From Mesoterricola sediminis (lineage in GTDB: Bacteria > Acidobacteriota > Holophagae > Holophagales > Holophagaceae), in the NCBI RefSeq assembly GCF_030295425.1, contig NZ_AP027081.1:2711001-2775000 (forward strand): a stretch of DNA of 64,000 bases. Direction: 5' to 3'. Below, one piece after another: positions 52,678-61,481 of the stretch; position 1 is the stretch's first letter, and each line of letters opens with the position of its first letter. Below the pieces are notes generated by a model. It was not told where the DNA came from and ran no database searches. It saw only the letters and a list, made by a program, of their open reading frames with translations. A program made the position numbers and the translations under genes.

Positions 52678-53830
52678 GCGCTTCGGCCCCGCCGAAGACC
52701 CGGGACGGGCTCAGCTCTTCCAGGACGGCGGCGTCGCCGGGCTGGAGGGAATCCGTGGCCAGGCGCGCCACGAGGGCGCCCACGCCGGGCCCGAGCATGT
52801 AGCCCTGGCCGCACATGCCCACCGCGTCGATGTAGCCCTCCAGGTGGGGGGACTTGCCGATGAGGGGGGCGCCGTCCGGGGTCATGGGGTAGAGGCCCCG
52901 CCAGGTGCGGCGCACCTTCAGGTTCGCCAGCTTGGGCATGAGGTCCACCATCCGGCGGGCGATCATCGGGAGGTAGGCGCTGGTCTCGCGGCGGTCGGAA
53001 CCGACGATGGGCGGGTTGGGGGTGATGCAGAACACCACCTGCCCGGGCTTGTGCTGGTAGAAGTAGAAATTGGCCGAACCGGGCGCGGGGCGGATGTCCA
53101 CCAGCATGGGATCCAGGAAGGGCGCCACGGCCTCGGTGATGCCGGCCTCGTGGCAGTCGGGGACGACGGGCACGTCCATGCCGCCGGCCTGCGCCACCGC
53201 GCGGGCCCAGGCGCCGGCCGCGTTGACCACGCAGCCCGTGGCGTAGCCGCCCTTGTCGGTGCGCACTCCCACCACGCGGCCCTTGCGGCGCATGATGCTG
53301 GTGACGCGCTCGTTGAAGCGGCACTCGACGCCCAGTTCCAGGGCCCGGCGGTAGAAGCCCAGGCAGCTGCGCATGGGGGAGGCCGAGCCGTCCTCGGGGG
53401 AGAAGGTCCCGCCCAGGAGCCCTTCCCGGCGGATGCCGGGGGACACCGCGGCGATGGCGTCGGGGTCGAGCCAGTCGATGGCCAGCCCCGCGCGCTTCTG
53501 GAGCACGAGCAGGTCCTTGAGGAGGCGCTCCTCCTCGGGCCGGTAGGCCACGAAGACGTAGCCGCCGCGGGTCCACTCGATGTCCCAGCCGCGCTCCTCC
53601 TTCCAGGTGGAGAAGGTGCCCAGGCTGTCCAGGCAGAGCTTGATCTTGGCGGGGGAGGAATGGGTGGCGCGGATGCCGCCGATGGCGGCCTTGTTGCTGC
53701 CCTGGCCCGGGGAGGCGAACTGGTCGAGGACCAGGACCTTCATGCCCTTCTCCGCGAGCCGCATGGCCGCGGGCATGCCGACGCTGCCGGCGCCGATGAC
53801 GATGACGTCGAAGACCGCGGTGGTCATCAC
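52670..53830 (-). CDS. DAO-family FAD-dependent amine/amino-acid dehydrogenase subunit
   Basis: 386 residues. N-terminal FAD loop (I-V-I-G-A-G-S-V-G-M-P-A-A), S-N-K-A-A-I-G-G-I-R-A-T-H-S, and the C-terminal DAO signature with TPDGAPLIGKSP and M-C-G-Q-G-Y-M-L-G-P. This group includes glycine/sarcosine oxidase beta, the HcnC subunit, and the catalytic subunit of dye-linked L-proline dehydrogenase. Its ATG overlaps the stop of the large flavin/iron-sulfur gene (ATGA), so the two form one complex. The substrate (proline, hydroxyproline, an opine, pipecolate or another imino acid) cannot be told. Confidence 0.85.
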   Translation of the reverse strand: MMTTAVFDVIVIGAGSVGMPAAMRLAEKGMKVLVLDQFASPGQGSNKAAIGGIRATHSSPAKIKLCLDSLGTFSTWKEERGWDIEWTRGGYVFVAYRPEEERLLKDLLVLQKRAGLAIDWLDPDAIAAVSPGIRREGLLGGTFSPEDGSASPMRSCLGFYRRALELGVECRFNERVTSIMRRKGRVVGVRTDKGGYATGCVVNAAGAWARAVAQAGGMDVPVVPDCHEAGITEAVAPFLDPMLVDIRPAPGSANFYFYQHKPGQVVFCITPNPPIVGSDRRETSAYLPMIARRMVDLMPKLANLKVRRTWRGLYPMTPDGAPLIGKSPHLEGYIDAVGMCGQGYMLGPGVGALVARLATDSLQPGDAAVLEELSPSRVFGGAEALK

Positions 53831-55965
53831 AGACCTCCCTGGAAGGCGCTGACGGCGTGGGCCGGGGTCACGTCCTGTTTCGGCCCCTCCCCGGTGTCCA
53901 GCCCCGCGAAGGCGCCCAGGGGCACCTCCATGAAGACCGGCCGCTGGGTGAATTCGGTGATCTCGGACTCCCGGACCCCCTCCTCGCGGAAGATCCGCTT
54001 GATGAGGCCGGGGCAGGTCTTGCCGCCGCAGGAGCCCATGCCCGCGCGGGTCGCGGCCTTGAGCTCGTTGAGGTCGCGCACCCCGGCCCGGATGCGGGCC
54101 CGGATCTCGCCGGCGGTGACCCGCTCGCAGCGGCAGACGATCTCGTCGTCATCGATGCGCTGGACGGTCTCCTCCATGGGATCCGAGACCCAGGGCTGCT
54201 GGACGCGGATGCCGGCGATCTGCCGGGCGATCTCCTCGGGGGCCCGCACCTTCACGAGGGTGGCGTGGTCGGCGAACTTCGGGGAACGAGTCTTCACGAC
54301 GGGCACGTTGCCCAGGATCCGGCCCAGGGTGTCCAGCACCGTGACGGTGTCGCCGGCCTTGATGGAGGTGCCCGGGAACTCGTAGGGGATCGTCACCAGG
54401 GCGCCGGCCTCGTCCTCCTTGCGGAAGTCCACCAGGGTGATGGCCAGGCCCGGGCAGACGGCGACGCACTGCTCGCAGGCGATGCAGTCGGCCTCGTTGA
54501 AGGTGGGCACGCCCAGGATGTCGCCGCCCTCGATCTGGATGGAGCCCTGGGGGCAGATCGAGGTGCAGGGGTTGCAGGGGATCTCCTGGCTGCAGTGGAA
54601 GACGGGGTAGACGCCGCGCTCCTCCTCGGGAATCTCCTCGGTGATGGTGGCGCCGGGCCTGGACTTGAGGACCTCCGCCGTCCGGTGCCACTCCTGGGGG
54701 ACTTCGCCGGCGTCGCGGCCCAGGGCCTTGGCGATTTCGAGGCCGCGGATCCGGCCGGTGAACATGGCCGCGGAGGCCTCGGCGATCTCCTCGGCGTCGC
54801 CCGCGGCGAAGACCGGCAGGCCGAACTCCTTGGCCTTGACGAAGAACTCGTTGACGGGCTCAAGGCCCACGGCGACGAGCACCGTGTCGCACTTGTAGGT
54901 CCGCTCCGTCCCGGGGATGACCTTCCAGGCGGCGTCCAGCTTGGCGATGGTCACCGACTCCACCTCGTCCTTGCCGTTGGCGGAGACGACGGTGTGGCTG
55001 GTGTGGACCGGCACGCCCATGCGCACCAGCTTGTCCTTGTGGACCTTGTAGCCGCCGCACTCGGGCAGAGCCTCGCAGAGGCCCACGACCTCGATGCCGG
55101 CCTGGAGGGCGTGGTAGGCCGCGATGAGCCCGACGTTGCCGCCGCCGATCACGAAGAGGCGGTCCGTGGGACGCACCATGTCGCGGTTGACCAGGGTCTG
55201 GAAGGCGCCGGCGCCGTAGACGCCGGGGAGGCTGTTGCCCTTGAAGACCAGGGACTTCTCCCGGGCGCCCGTGGCCACCAGGAGCACCTGGGGCTGGACG
55301 AGCACATAGTGGCCCTCGCGGAGGATGCCCACCTTCCGGTCGCTGAACACGGCCAGGGCGTTGGAGCCCGTCCAGACGCGGACGTTCTCGAAGGTCCGGA
55401 CCTCGGCCTCGAGCTTGCGGCCGATGTCCATGCCCCGGGTGCCGGCATGGCAGGCGTCGATGGAGCCGAAGAACTTGTGGGTCTGGAGGACGAGCTTGCC
55501 GCCCAGGTCGGTCTTGTCGTCCACCAGGATCACGCCCACGCCGAGGCGGCCCAGCTCGATGGCGGCGGAAAGGCCGGCGGGGCCGCCGCCGAGGATCAGG
55601 CATTCCACCTGGAGGGTCTCGATGTCCCGGAACCGGGCGTCCGCTTCCGCCACGTCGGGGAGGACGGGCTTGCCGTCCAGCGGCTGGACGGCCATCCCCT
55701 CCTTCACGGGGACCATGCAGGATTTGACGGGCAGGCCATCGGCGATGACGGTGCACTGGGCGCACTGGCCGTTGGCGCAGAAGATGCCCATGGGGGCGCC
55801 GTCCTTGGGGTGGTGGCCGAAGGTGCGGACGCCGTTCCCGAAGAGGGCCGAGGCGATCGTCTCGCCCTCCCGCGCCGTGAGGCGTTCCCCCTTCCATGTA
55901 AAGGAAAGGCTGGGCCCAGGCGGGATGGGCAGGATCGGGTGTTCCTTGATCCGGTAGTCGGTCAT
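53827..55965 (-). CDS. Multi-domain FAD/NAD(P) iron-sulfur oxidoreductase subunit (HcnAB / proline dehydrogenase alpha-like fusion)
   Basis: 712 residues from ATG 55965 (AGAGGA upstream). In order: an N-terminal plant-type 2Fe-2S domain (about 20-100; CANGQCAQC), FAD Rossmann (GGGPAGLSAAIELG), NAD Rossmann (GGGNVGLIAAYHA), a double 4Fe-4S ferredoxin insert (C-S-Q-E-I-P-C-N-P-C then C-I-A-C-E-Q-C-V-A-V-C-P), and a C-terminal BFD-like 2Fe-2S domain (C-R-C-E-R-V-T, GSCGGKTCPG). It would pass electrons from the DAO partner through FAD and Fe-S centres to an acceptor. In some archaea and bacteria these modules are separate subunits; here they are one chain. Confidence 0.87.
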   Translation of the reverse strand: MTDYRIKEHPILPIPPGPSLSFTWKGERLTAREGETIASALFGNGVRTFGHHPKDGAPMGIFCANGQCAQCTVIADGLPVKSCMVPVKEGMAVQPLDGKPVLPDVAEADARFRDIETLQVECLILGGGPAGLSAAIELGRLGVGVILVDDKTDLGGKLVLQTHKFFGSIDACHAGTRGMDIGRKLEAEVRTFENVRVWTGSNALAVFSDRKVGILREGHYVLVQPQVLLVATGAREKSLVFKGNSLPGVYGAGAFQTLVNRDMVRPTDRLFVIGGGNVGLIAAYHALQAGIEVVGLCEALPECGGYKVHKDKLVRMGVPVHTSHTVVSANGKDEVESVTIAKLDAAWKVIPGTERTYKCDTVLVAVGLEPVNEFFVKAKEFGLPVFAAGDAEEIAEASAAMFTGRIRGLEIAKALGRDAGEVPQEWHRTAEVLKSRPGATITEEIPEEERGVYPVFHCSQEIPCNPCTSICPQGSIQIEGGDILGVPTFNEADCIACEQCVAVCPGLAITLVDFRKEDEAGALVTIPYEFPGTSIKAGDTVTVLDTLGRILGNVPVVKTRSPKFADHATLVKVRAPEEIARQIAGIRVQQPWVSDPMEETVQRIDDDEIVCRCERVTAGEIRARIRAGVRDLNELKAATRAGMGSCGGKTCPGLIKRIFREEGVRESEITEFTQRPVFMEVPLGAFAGLDTGEGPKQDVTPAHAVSAFQGGL

Positions 55966-56096
55966 CGGAATTCCTCTCGAGGGGATCCCTCCATTCAAGC
56001 ACTCCGGGTCCCCCGGGACCGGGGCGCCCCCGGCGAGTTGTGACCCGCGTCTCTCGGCTGGAACGATTCTCAAATCCAGGCTGGGCCCTTCCACCC

Positions 56097-56102
56097 TATC
56101 CT
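56097..56102 (+). promoter_or_regulatory. -10-like TATCCT, 6 bases before aspA (leaderless promoter candidate)
   Basis: TATCCT, then GGAGGG, then ATG 56109. The GGAGG could also serve as a very close RBS if transcription starts upstream. Confidence 0.4.
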
Positions 56103-56108
56103 GGAGGG

Positions 56109-57512
56109 ATGAGCGAGACCCGCCTCGAAAAGGACGCCCTCGGGGCGCTGGAGATCCCGGCCGGGGCCCGGCACGGGATCCACACGGCCCGCGCCCTCGC
56201 CAACTTCCCCCTCCTGGGGCGCCCGGTCCACCCCGCCCTGGCCCGGGCCTTCGGGGCGGTCAAGCTGGCCGCCCTCCGCACCAACCTCCGCCTGGGCTAC
56301 CTGCCCGAGGACGAGCGGGCGGACGCCATGGCCCGGGCCTGCCAGGAGCTGATGGAGGGCACCCTCGCCGCCGACATCCGGGTCGACGCCCTCCAGGGGG
56401 GCGCCGGCACTTCCACCAACATGAACGTCAACGAGGTCCTGGCCAACCGGGCCCTGGAGCTCCTGGGCCTGCCCCGGGGCGACTACGGGACCGTCTCGCC
56501 CACCGGCCACCTCAACCTCCACCAGAGCACCAACGACACCTTCCCCACCGCCCTCCGCGTCGCCGCCATCCACGGCCTGCGGGAGCTGGAGCTCCGGGTG
56601 CTGGGCCTGCAGGAGGCCTTCCAGGACCGGGAGCGGGCCTTCGCCCACGTGGTGAAGGTGGGGCGGACGGAACTCCAGGACGCGGTGCTCACCACCCTGG
56701 GCCGCACCATGGGCGCCTTCGCCGAGGCCCTGAACCGGGACCGGTGGCGGCTGGCCAAGGCCGAGGAGCGCCTGCGCGTGGTCAACCTGGGCGGCACGGC
56801 CATCGGGACGGGCCTCGCGGCCCCCACCGACTACATCTTCCAGGCCACGGACGCCCTGCGGGACATCACCGGACTCGGCCTCGCCCGGGCCGAGAACCTG
56901 GTGGAGGCCACCCAGAACGCGGACGCCCTCGTGGAGGTCTCGGGCCTCCTCAAGGCCCTCGCCTCCACCCTCATCAAGATCTGCTCCGACCTGCGCCTCC
57001 TGGCCAGCGGCCCCCAGGCGGGCCTGGGGGAGGTGATCCTGCCCCCGGTCCAGGCGGGGAGCTCCATCATGCCGGGCAAGGTGAACCCGGTCATCCCGGA
57101 GGCCGCGACCCAGGCGGCCATCATGACCATCGCCCACGACCAGGCCCTGACCCTGGCGGTCTCCCTGGGCAACCTGGAGCTGAACGCCTTCCTGCCCCTG
57201 GCGGCCCACAGCCTCCTGGAGAGCCTGGACCTCCTGGCCCGGGCCTGCGGCCTCCTGCGGGAGCGCTGCGTCCTGGGGCTCGCGGCCGACGAGGCCCGGT
57301 GCCGGGCCCAGGTGGAGAACGGCACCGCCGCGGCCACGGCCCTCCTGCCCCTCCTGGGCTACGAACGCACCTGCGAGCTTGTCGCCCGCCTCGACGGGCG
57401 CGGCCTGCGGGAGGCGGGCATCCAGGAGGGCTACTTCACCGCCGATCAGTTCGAGGCCCTGACCAGCCCCGAGGCTGTGGGGCGCCTCGGTTTCCGCAAG
57501 GCCCGACCATGA
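56109..57512 (+). CDS. aspA: Aspartate ammonia-lyase (fumarase/aspartase superfamily)
   Basis: 467 residues from ATG 56109. Superfamily motifs: G-T-S-T-N-M-N-V-N-E-V, H-Q-S-T-N-D-T-F-P-T, V-G-R-T-E-L-Q-D-A-V and the signature loop GSSIMPGKVNP with the catalytic Ser. The T-E-L-Q-D-A segment and N-terminus (LGALEIPAGARHGIHTARA) favour aspartase over fumarase. It makes fumarate and ammonia from aspartate. hydF overlaps its stop by 4 bases, and aspA genes are known in hydEFG neighbourhoods, so it may supply ammonium for the hydrogenase cofactor's bridging amine (inference). Confidence 0.9.
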   Translation: MSETRLEKDALGALEIPAGARHGIHTARALANFPLLGRPVHPALARAFGAVKLAALRTNLRLGYLPEDERADAMARACQELMEGTLAADIRVDALQGGAGTSTNMNVNEVLANRALELLGLPRGDYGTVSPTGHLNLHQSTNDTFPTALRVAAIHGLRELELRVLGLQEAFQDRERAFAHVVKVGRTELQDAVLTTLGRTMGAFAEALNRDRWRLAKAEERLRVVNLGGTAIGTGLAAPTDYIFQATDALRDITGLGLARAENLVEATQNADALVEVSGLLKALASTLIKICSDLRLLASGPQAGLGEVILPPVQAGSSIMPGKVNPVIPEAATQAAIMTIAHDQALTLAVSLGNLELNAFLPLAAHSLLESLDLLARACGLLRERCVLGLAADEARCRAQVENGTAAATALLPLLGYERTCELVARLDGRGLREAGIQEGYFTADQFEALTSPEAVGRLGFRKARP

Positions 57513-58729
57513 CCCAGCCCGCCCCCCGCTCCCTCCGCCTCCACATCGGCCTCTTCGGTCGCCGGAACGTCGGAAAATCCTCCCTCCTGAACGCCTTCAC
57601 CCGCCAGCGGGTCTCCATCGTCTCGGACACCCTGGGCACCACCACCGATCCGGTGGAGAAGCCCATGGAGCTGCTTCCCCTGGGGCCCGTGCTCTTCGTG
57701 GACACGGCCGGGATCGACGACGAGGGCGCCCTGGGCGAGCTCCGCATGGCCCGCACCCGGGCCGTCCTGGACCGGGTGGACCTTGGCGTGGTCGTCACCG
57801 AGGGCGGGGCCTGGGGCCCCTTCGAGGCGGGCCTCCTGGAGGAGCTGCGGGCCCGCAAGGTGCCCGTGCTCGTCGTGCGGAACAAGGCCGACCTGGGCGA
57901 GGCCCCGGGCCACCCCGACGACCTGCCCTGGGTTTCGGTGAGCGCCCTGGAGGGTTCCGGCATGGCCGCCCTCCGGGAGGCCCTGCTGCGCCTGGCCCCC
58001 GCGGACTTCTTCGACAACCGGCGCCTGGTCAGCGACCTCGTCCCCCCGGGCGAGACCGCCGTCCTCGTGGTCCCCATCGACAAGGAGGCCCCCAAGGGCC
58101 GCCTCATCCTCCCCCAGGTCATGGCCATCCGGGACCTGCTGGACGGCGAGAGCATGGCCCTCGTGGTCCAGGAGCGGGAGCTGCGCAACGCCCTCCAGCG
58201 CCTCACCCGGCCCCCGGCGCTCGTGGTGACGGACTCCCAGGCCTTCCTGAAGGTGGCCGCGGACGTGCCCCGGGACGTGCCCATGACCAGCTTCTCCATC
58301 CTCATGAGCCGCTTCCAGGGCGACCTCGCCGAGCAGGTGCGGGGGACCCTGGGCATCGAGCGCCTCAAGGGCGGGGACCGGGTCCTCGTGGCCGAGACCT
58401 GCGGGCACCATCCCGTGGGCGAGGACATCGGCCGGGTGAAGATCCCCCGCTGGCTGACCCAGTACGTGGGGGCGAAGCTGGAGTTCGAGCACGTGCAGGG
58501 CCGGGATTTCCCCGAGGACCTGAGCCCCTACGGCCTCGTGGTCCACTGCGGCAACTGCACCGGCAACCGCCGCGAGATGCTGAGCCGCATCCACCGCGCC
58601 CGGGAGGCGGGCGTGCCCCTCACCAACTACGGCCTGACGATCGCCTATTCCCTGGGGATCTTCGACCGGGCCCTGGAGCCCTTCCCCGCCGCCAAGGCCC
58701 TGCTGGAGCAGACGAATGCAGCGAAGTGA
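57509..58729 (+). CDS. hydF: [FeFe]-hydrogenase maturation GTPase HydF
   Basis: 406 residues from ATG 57509, overlapping aspA as ATGA. N-terminal GTPase domain: P-loop GRRNVGKS (17-24), T-L-G-T-T-T-D-P-V switch, VDTAGIDD, R-N-K-A-D-L. The C-terminal domain has the HydF cluster ligands C298 (E-T-C-G-H-H) and HCGNC (C347, C350). HydF is the scaffold on which the diiron subcluster is assembled before transfer to HydA. hydE overlaps its end by 14 bases. Confidence 0.95.
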   Translation: MTQPAPRSLRLHIGLFGRRNVGKSSLLNAFTRQRVSIVSDTLGTTTDPVEKPMELLPLGPVLFVDTAGIDDEGALGELRMARTRAVLDRVDLGVVVTEGGAWGPFEAGLLEELRARKVPVLVVRNKADLGEAPGHPDDLPWVSVSALEGSGMAALREALLRLAPADFFDNRRLVSDLVPPGETAVLVVPIDKEAPKGRLILPQVMAIRDLLDGESMALVVQERELRNALQRLTRPPALVVTDSQAFLKVAADVPRDVPMTSFSILMSRFQGDLAEQVRGTLGIERLKGGDRVLVAETCGHHPVGEDIGRVKIPRWLTQYVGAKLEFEHVQGRDFPEDLSPYGLVVHCGNCTGNRREMLSRIHRAREAGVPLTNYGLTIAYSLGIFDRALEPFPAAKALLEQTNAAK

Positions 58730-59762
58730 CATCCTCTCCTGGCTGAAGGAGACCGACGAGACCCGCCTGGAGACGCTCTGGGCCCAGGCCGACGCCACCC
58801 GGAAGGCCCATGTGGGGGACGAAGTCCACCTGCGGGGCCTCATCGAGATCGGCAACTACTGCGTGCGCCAGTGCGCCTACTGCGGCATCAACGCCTGCAG
58901 CCAGGGCATCACCCGCTACCGCATGCGCCCCGAGGAGATCCTGGAATGCGCCCGCACGGCCCACCGGCTCGGGTATGGCTCGGTGGTCATGCAGTCGGGC
59001 GAGGATCCGGGCTTCAAGCCGGAGACCATCGCCGACCTGGTGCGGGAGATCAAAACCACGACCCCGCTGGCCGTCACCCTGAGCCTGGGGGAGCGGGAGG
59101 ACGAGGAACTCCGCCTCTGGAAGGCCGCCGGCGCGGACCGCTACCTGCTCCGCTTCGAGACCTCGGATCCGGTCCTCTACGACCGCATCCACCCCGCCCT
59201 CCCCGGCACCCTCTCCGACCGCATGGCCCAGCTGGAGCGCATGCGGGACATGGGCTACGAGATCGGCACCGGCGTCATGGTCGGCATCCCCGGCCAGACC
59301 TGGGACATCCTGGCCCAGGACATCGACACCTTCCGGCACTACGACATGGACATGCTCGGCATCGGCCCCTTCCTGCCCAGCCCCCGGACCCCCCTGGGCG
59401 GCGAGGCGGCGGACACCTTCCGGGCCGCGCCCGGCGACCAGGTGCCCAACGACGAGCTCACCACTCTGAAGGCGGTCGCCCTCGCCCGCCTCGTGTGCCC
59501 CCAGGCCAACATCCCGAGCACGACGGCCCTCGCCACCCTCGACCCCCAGACGGGCCGGGAGCTGGGCCTCAACCGGGGGGCCAACGTGGTGATGCCCAAC
59601 GTGACCCCGCCCGAGTACCGGGTCCTCTACGAGATCTACCCGGGCAAGGCCTGCGTCCACGAGACCGCCCAGGTCTGCCACGGGTGCATGGAGGCCCGCA
59701 TCCGCAGCATCGGCCGGGTGATGGGGAAGGGCCCCGGCGGCCGCCGCGCCGCCCAGGCCTGA
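58716..59762 (+). CDS. hydE: [FeFe]-hydrogenase maturase, radical SAM protein HydE
   Basis: 348 residues. Radical SAM motif CVRQCAYCG (C49, C53, C56), then G-S-V-V-M-Q-S-G-E-D and the BATS-type C-terminal region with P-S-T-T-A-L-A-T-L-D and NVMPNVTP. HydE is the radical SAM enzyme acting on the cysteine-iron synthon in H-cluster assembly. The related PylB and BioB differ in N-terminal and C-terminal motifs, and the overlap with hydF settles the call. HydG, the CO/CN-forming tyrosine lyase, is not in the window. Confidence 0.93.
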   Translation: MQRSDILSWLKETDETRLETLWAQADATRKAHVGDEVHLRGLIEIGNYCVRQCAYCGINACSQGITRYRMRPEEILECARTAHRLGYGSVVMQSGEDPGFKPETIADLVREIKTTTPLAVTLSLGEREDEELRLWKAAGADRYLLRFETSDPVLYDRIHPALPGTLSDRMAQLERMRDMGYEIGTGVMVGIPGQTWDILAQDIDTFRHYDMDMLGIGPFLPSPRTPLGGEAADTFRAAPGDQVPNDELTTLKAVALARLVCPQANIPSTTALATLDPQTGRELGLNRGANVVMPNVTPPEYRVLYEIYPGKACVHETAQVCHGCMEARIRSIGRVMGKGPGGRRAAQA

Positions 59763-59842
59763 ACGGGGTCCCCCCGGGTCCGGACGCGCGCGGGTGTGAT
59801 CCAGATCAAACCGCTTTCCCGTCCGTTTCCTCGGGAATCCGC

Positions 59843-59848
59843 TAGAAT
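59843..59848 (+). promoter_or_regulatory. -10-like TAGAAT upstream of the small exported protein
   Basis: TAGAAT (59843-59848) would give a leader of about 135 bases, unusually long for this window, before ATG 59991. The leader is GC-rich with potential hairpins (for example GGGGAGGTCCCC near 59877-59888). No known riboswitch class was recognised. Confidence 0.3.
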
Positions 59849-59990
59849 GACTGCGACCAACCCTAGCTCGTGTGGAGGGGAGGTCCCCGCAGGCCCGGGA
59901 ACAGCGCCACGGAGGACCGCACGGTGGGGCCCGGCCCCGCTGGATGCGCCGAGCCCGGTTCCACGCCCCATGCCTTTCCGGAGGACACCC

Positions 59991-60401
59991 ATGAAACTCG
60001 CCCGCCTTTTCGTCCTTGCCGCCCTCGCGTGCGCCCCCGCCCTCCGCGCGGGCGAGGCCGCCCCTGAGGTGCAGGCCAAGTTCCTCAAGGTGATCGTGTC
60101 GTCCTCGGGCTCCAACCGCATCGCCTGCAGCGACCCCGCCCTGCGCCCCGCCCTGGAGGCCCTGGGCCTGCAGGTGGACGGCAACGCCCAGGTGATCTGG
60201 GCCACCTCGGTGCCCGAAGCCAAGGTCAGCAAGGCCATGGGCAAGCTCGTCGTCGCCGGGCGCCGGGAACTGGCCTCCGCCAGCTGCGTGCTCATCGAGG
60301 AAGAGGGCGGCCGCCCCAAGCTCCTCCTGAACACCAACAACCTCCGGTCCTCCAAGGTCCAGCTGGGCGACGCCCTCCTCAAGCTGGCCGAGAAGATCTG
60401 A
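59991..60401 (+). CDS. Small exported protein, possibly YfiR/DUF4154-like
   Basis: 136 residues from ATG 59991 (CCGGAGGACACC upstream); the open frame extends further upstream, but MKLARLFVLAALACAPALRA is a clear signal peptide. The mature part has alternating strands and helices, two Cys (in R-I-A-C-S-D and A-S-C-V-L-I) and the C-terminal L-L-L-N-T-N-N-L then L-G-D-A-L-L-K-L-A pattern, which recalls the end of DUF4154 (YfiR) proteins that regulate diguanylate cyclases from the periplasm. The match is weak; function is open. Confidence 0.55.
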   Translation: MKLARLFVLAALACAPALRAGEAAPEVQAKFLKVIVSSSGSNRIACSDPALRPALEALGLQVDGNAQVIWATSVPEAKVSKAMGKLVVAGRRELASASCVLIEEEGGRPKLLLNTNNLRSSKVQLGDALLKLAEKI

Positions 60402-60488
60402 TACCGGATCTCAACCACCCCGGATTTGGCTTCAGCCGTTCATGGTCCCATGATGGAGCATGTGCCCTGGAGGGGCACTGAGGTCGCC

Positions 60489-61475
60489 ATGTCCGAAGAA
60501 GCCAGCCAGCGCCAGCGTATCCGGGTCTCGGCCCTGTCCATCGGGGCCGGGACCTTCATCCTCGGGATGAAGTACTACGCGTTCCACATCTCCCATTCGG
60601 CGGCCCTGAATTCGGACGCGATCGAGAGCGTGGTGAACGTCGTGGCGGCCGTGTTCGCCCTGGGCGCGGTGATCTTCGCCGGGAAGCCCGCCGACCGGGA
60701 TCATCCCTACGGCCACGGCAAGATCGAGCATTTCTCCGCCGCCTTCGAGGGGGGCATGATCAGCCTGGCCGCCGTGCTCATCTGGTACGAGGCCATCAAG
60801 GCCCTCATCGAGAAGCCGGCCCTGGAGCACCTGGGCAAGGGTCTGGCCATCAACTTCGGCGCCGGCCTCCTCAACGGGGCCCTGGGCCTCTACCTCATCC
60901 ACCAGGGCAAGAAGCAGCGCTCCACCGCCCTGGAGGCGGACGGCCACCACGTCATGTCCGATTTCTGGACCACCTGCGGCCTGGGCGCCGCCCTGGTCCT
61001 CGTGACCTTCACGGGCCTCACCTGGCTGGACCCCGCCATCGCCATGGCCGTGGGCAGCCTGCTGGCCTGGACGGGTTACAAGCTGGTCCGGTCCAGCAGC
61101 GCCGCCCTCCTCGACACCGAGGATCCCCAGCTGCTCTCCCAGCTGGTGGAGGTCATCAACCGCGTCCGGCCCCAGGAAGTCCTCGCCATCCACGAAATGC
61201 GCACCCTCCGCTCGGGCCGCTACGTGCACGTGGACATCCACGTGGTCCTGCCCGAATTCTTCCACATCGCCCGGAGCCACGACCTGGCCGAGGCCTTCGG
61301 TCAGCGGGTGATCCAGGAGGCGGGCCTGGAGGGCGAGCTCCACACCCACGTGGACCCCTGCCAGCGGGCCCTCTGCGCCCAGTGCCCCATCGCCGACTGC
61401 CCCATCCGGCGGGAGGCCCAGCGGAAGTCAGCCCCCATCAGCCTCGACACGGCCGTGGCCGCGGGCCCCATCTGA
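60489..61475 (+). CDS. Cation diffusion facilitator (CDF) transporter with Cys-rich C-terminal tail
   Basis: 328 residues from ATG 60489 (GAGGTC upstream). Six membrane helices; metal-site residues in helix 2 (A-L-N-S-D-A-I-E-S) and helix 5 (A-D-G-H-H-V-M-S-D, the HxxxD site). The R-D-H-P-Y-G-H-G-K-I-E motif is typical. A cytoplasmic domain follows (about 205-300). After it, HTHVDPCQRALCAQCPIADC carries four Cys and two His, an extra putative metal-binding tail. It should export Zn2+, Fe2+, Co2+ or similar by H+ antiport; the ion is unknown. Confidence 0.88.
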   Translation: MSEEASQRQRIRVSALSIGAGTFILGMKYYAFHISHSAALNSDAIESVVNVVAAVFALGAVIFAGKPADRDHPYGHGKIEHFSAAFEGGMISLAAVLIWYEAIKALIEKPALEHLGKGLAINFGAGLLNGALGLYLIHQGKKQRSTALEADGHHVMSDFWTTCGLGAALVLVTFTGLTWLDPAIAMAVGSLLAWTGYKLVRSSSAALLDTEDPQLLSQLVEVINRVRPQEVLAIHEMRTLRSGRYVHVDIHVVLPEFFHIARSHDLAEAFGQRVIQEAGLEGELHTHVDPCQRALCAQCPIADCPIRREAQRKSAPISLDTAVAAGPI

Positions 61476-61481
61476 CCCCCC

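Noticed and set aside
59849-59990. c-di-GMP or other known riboswitch in the long leader
   Set aside because: The conserved core sequences of the classes I could compare from memory are absent.
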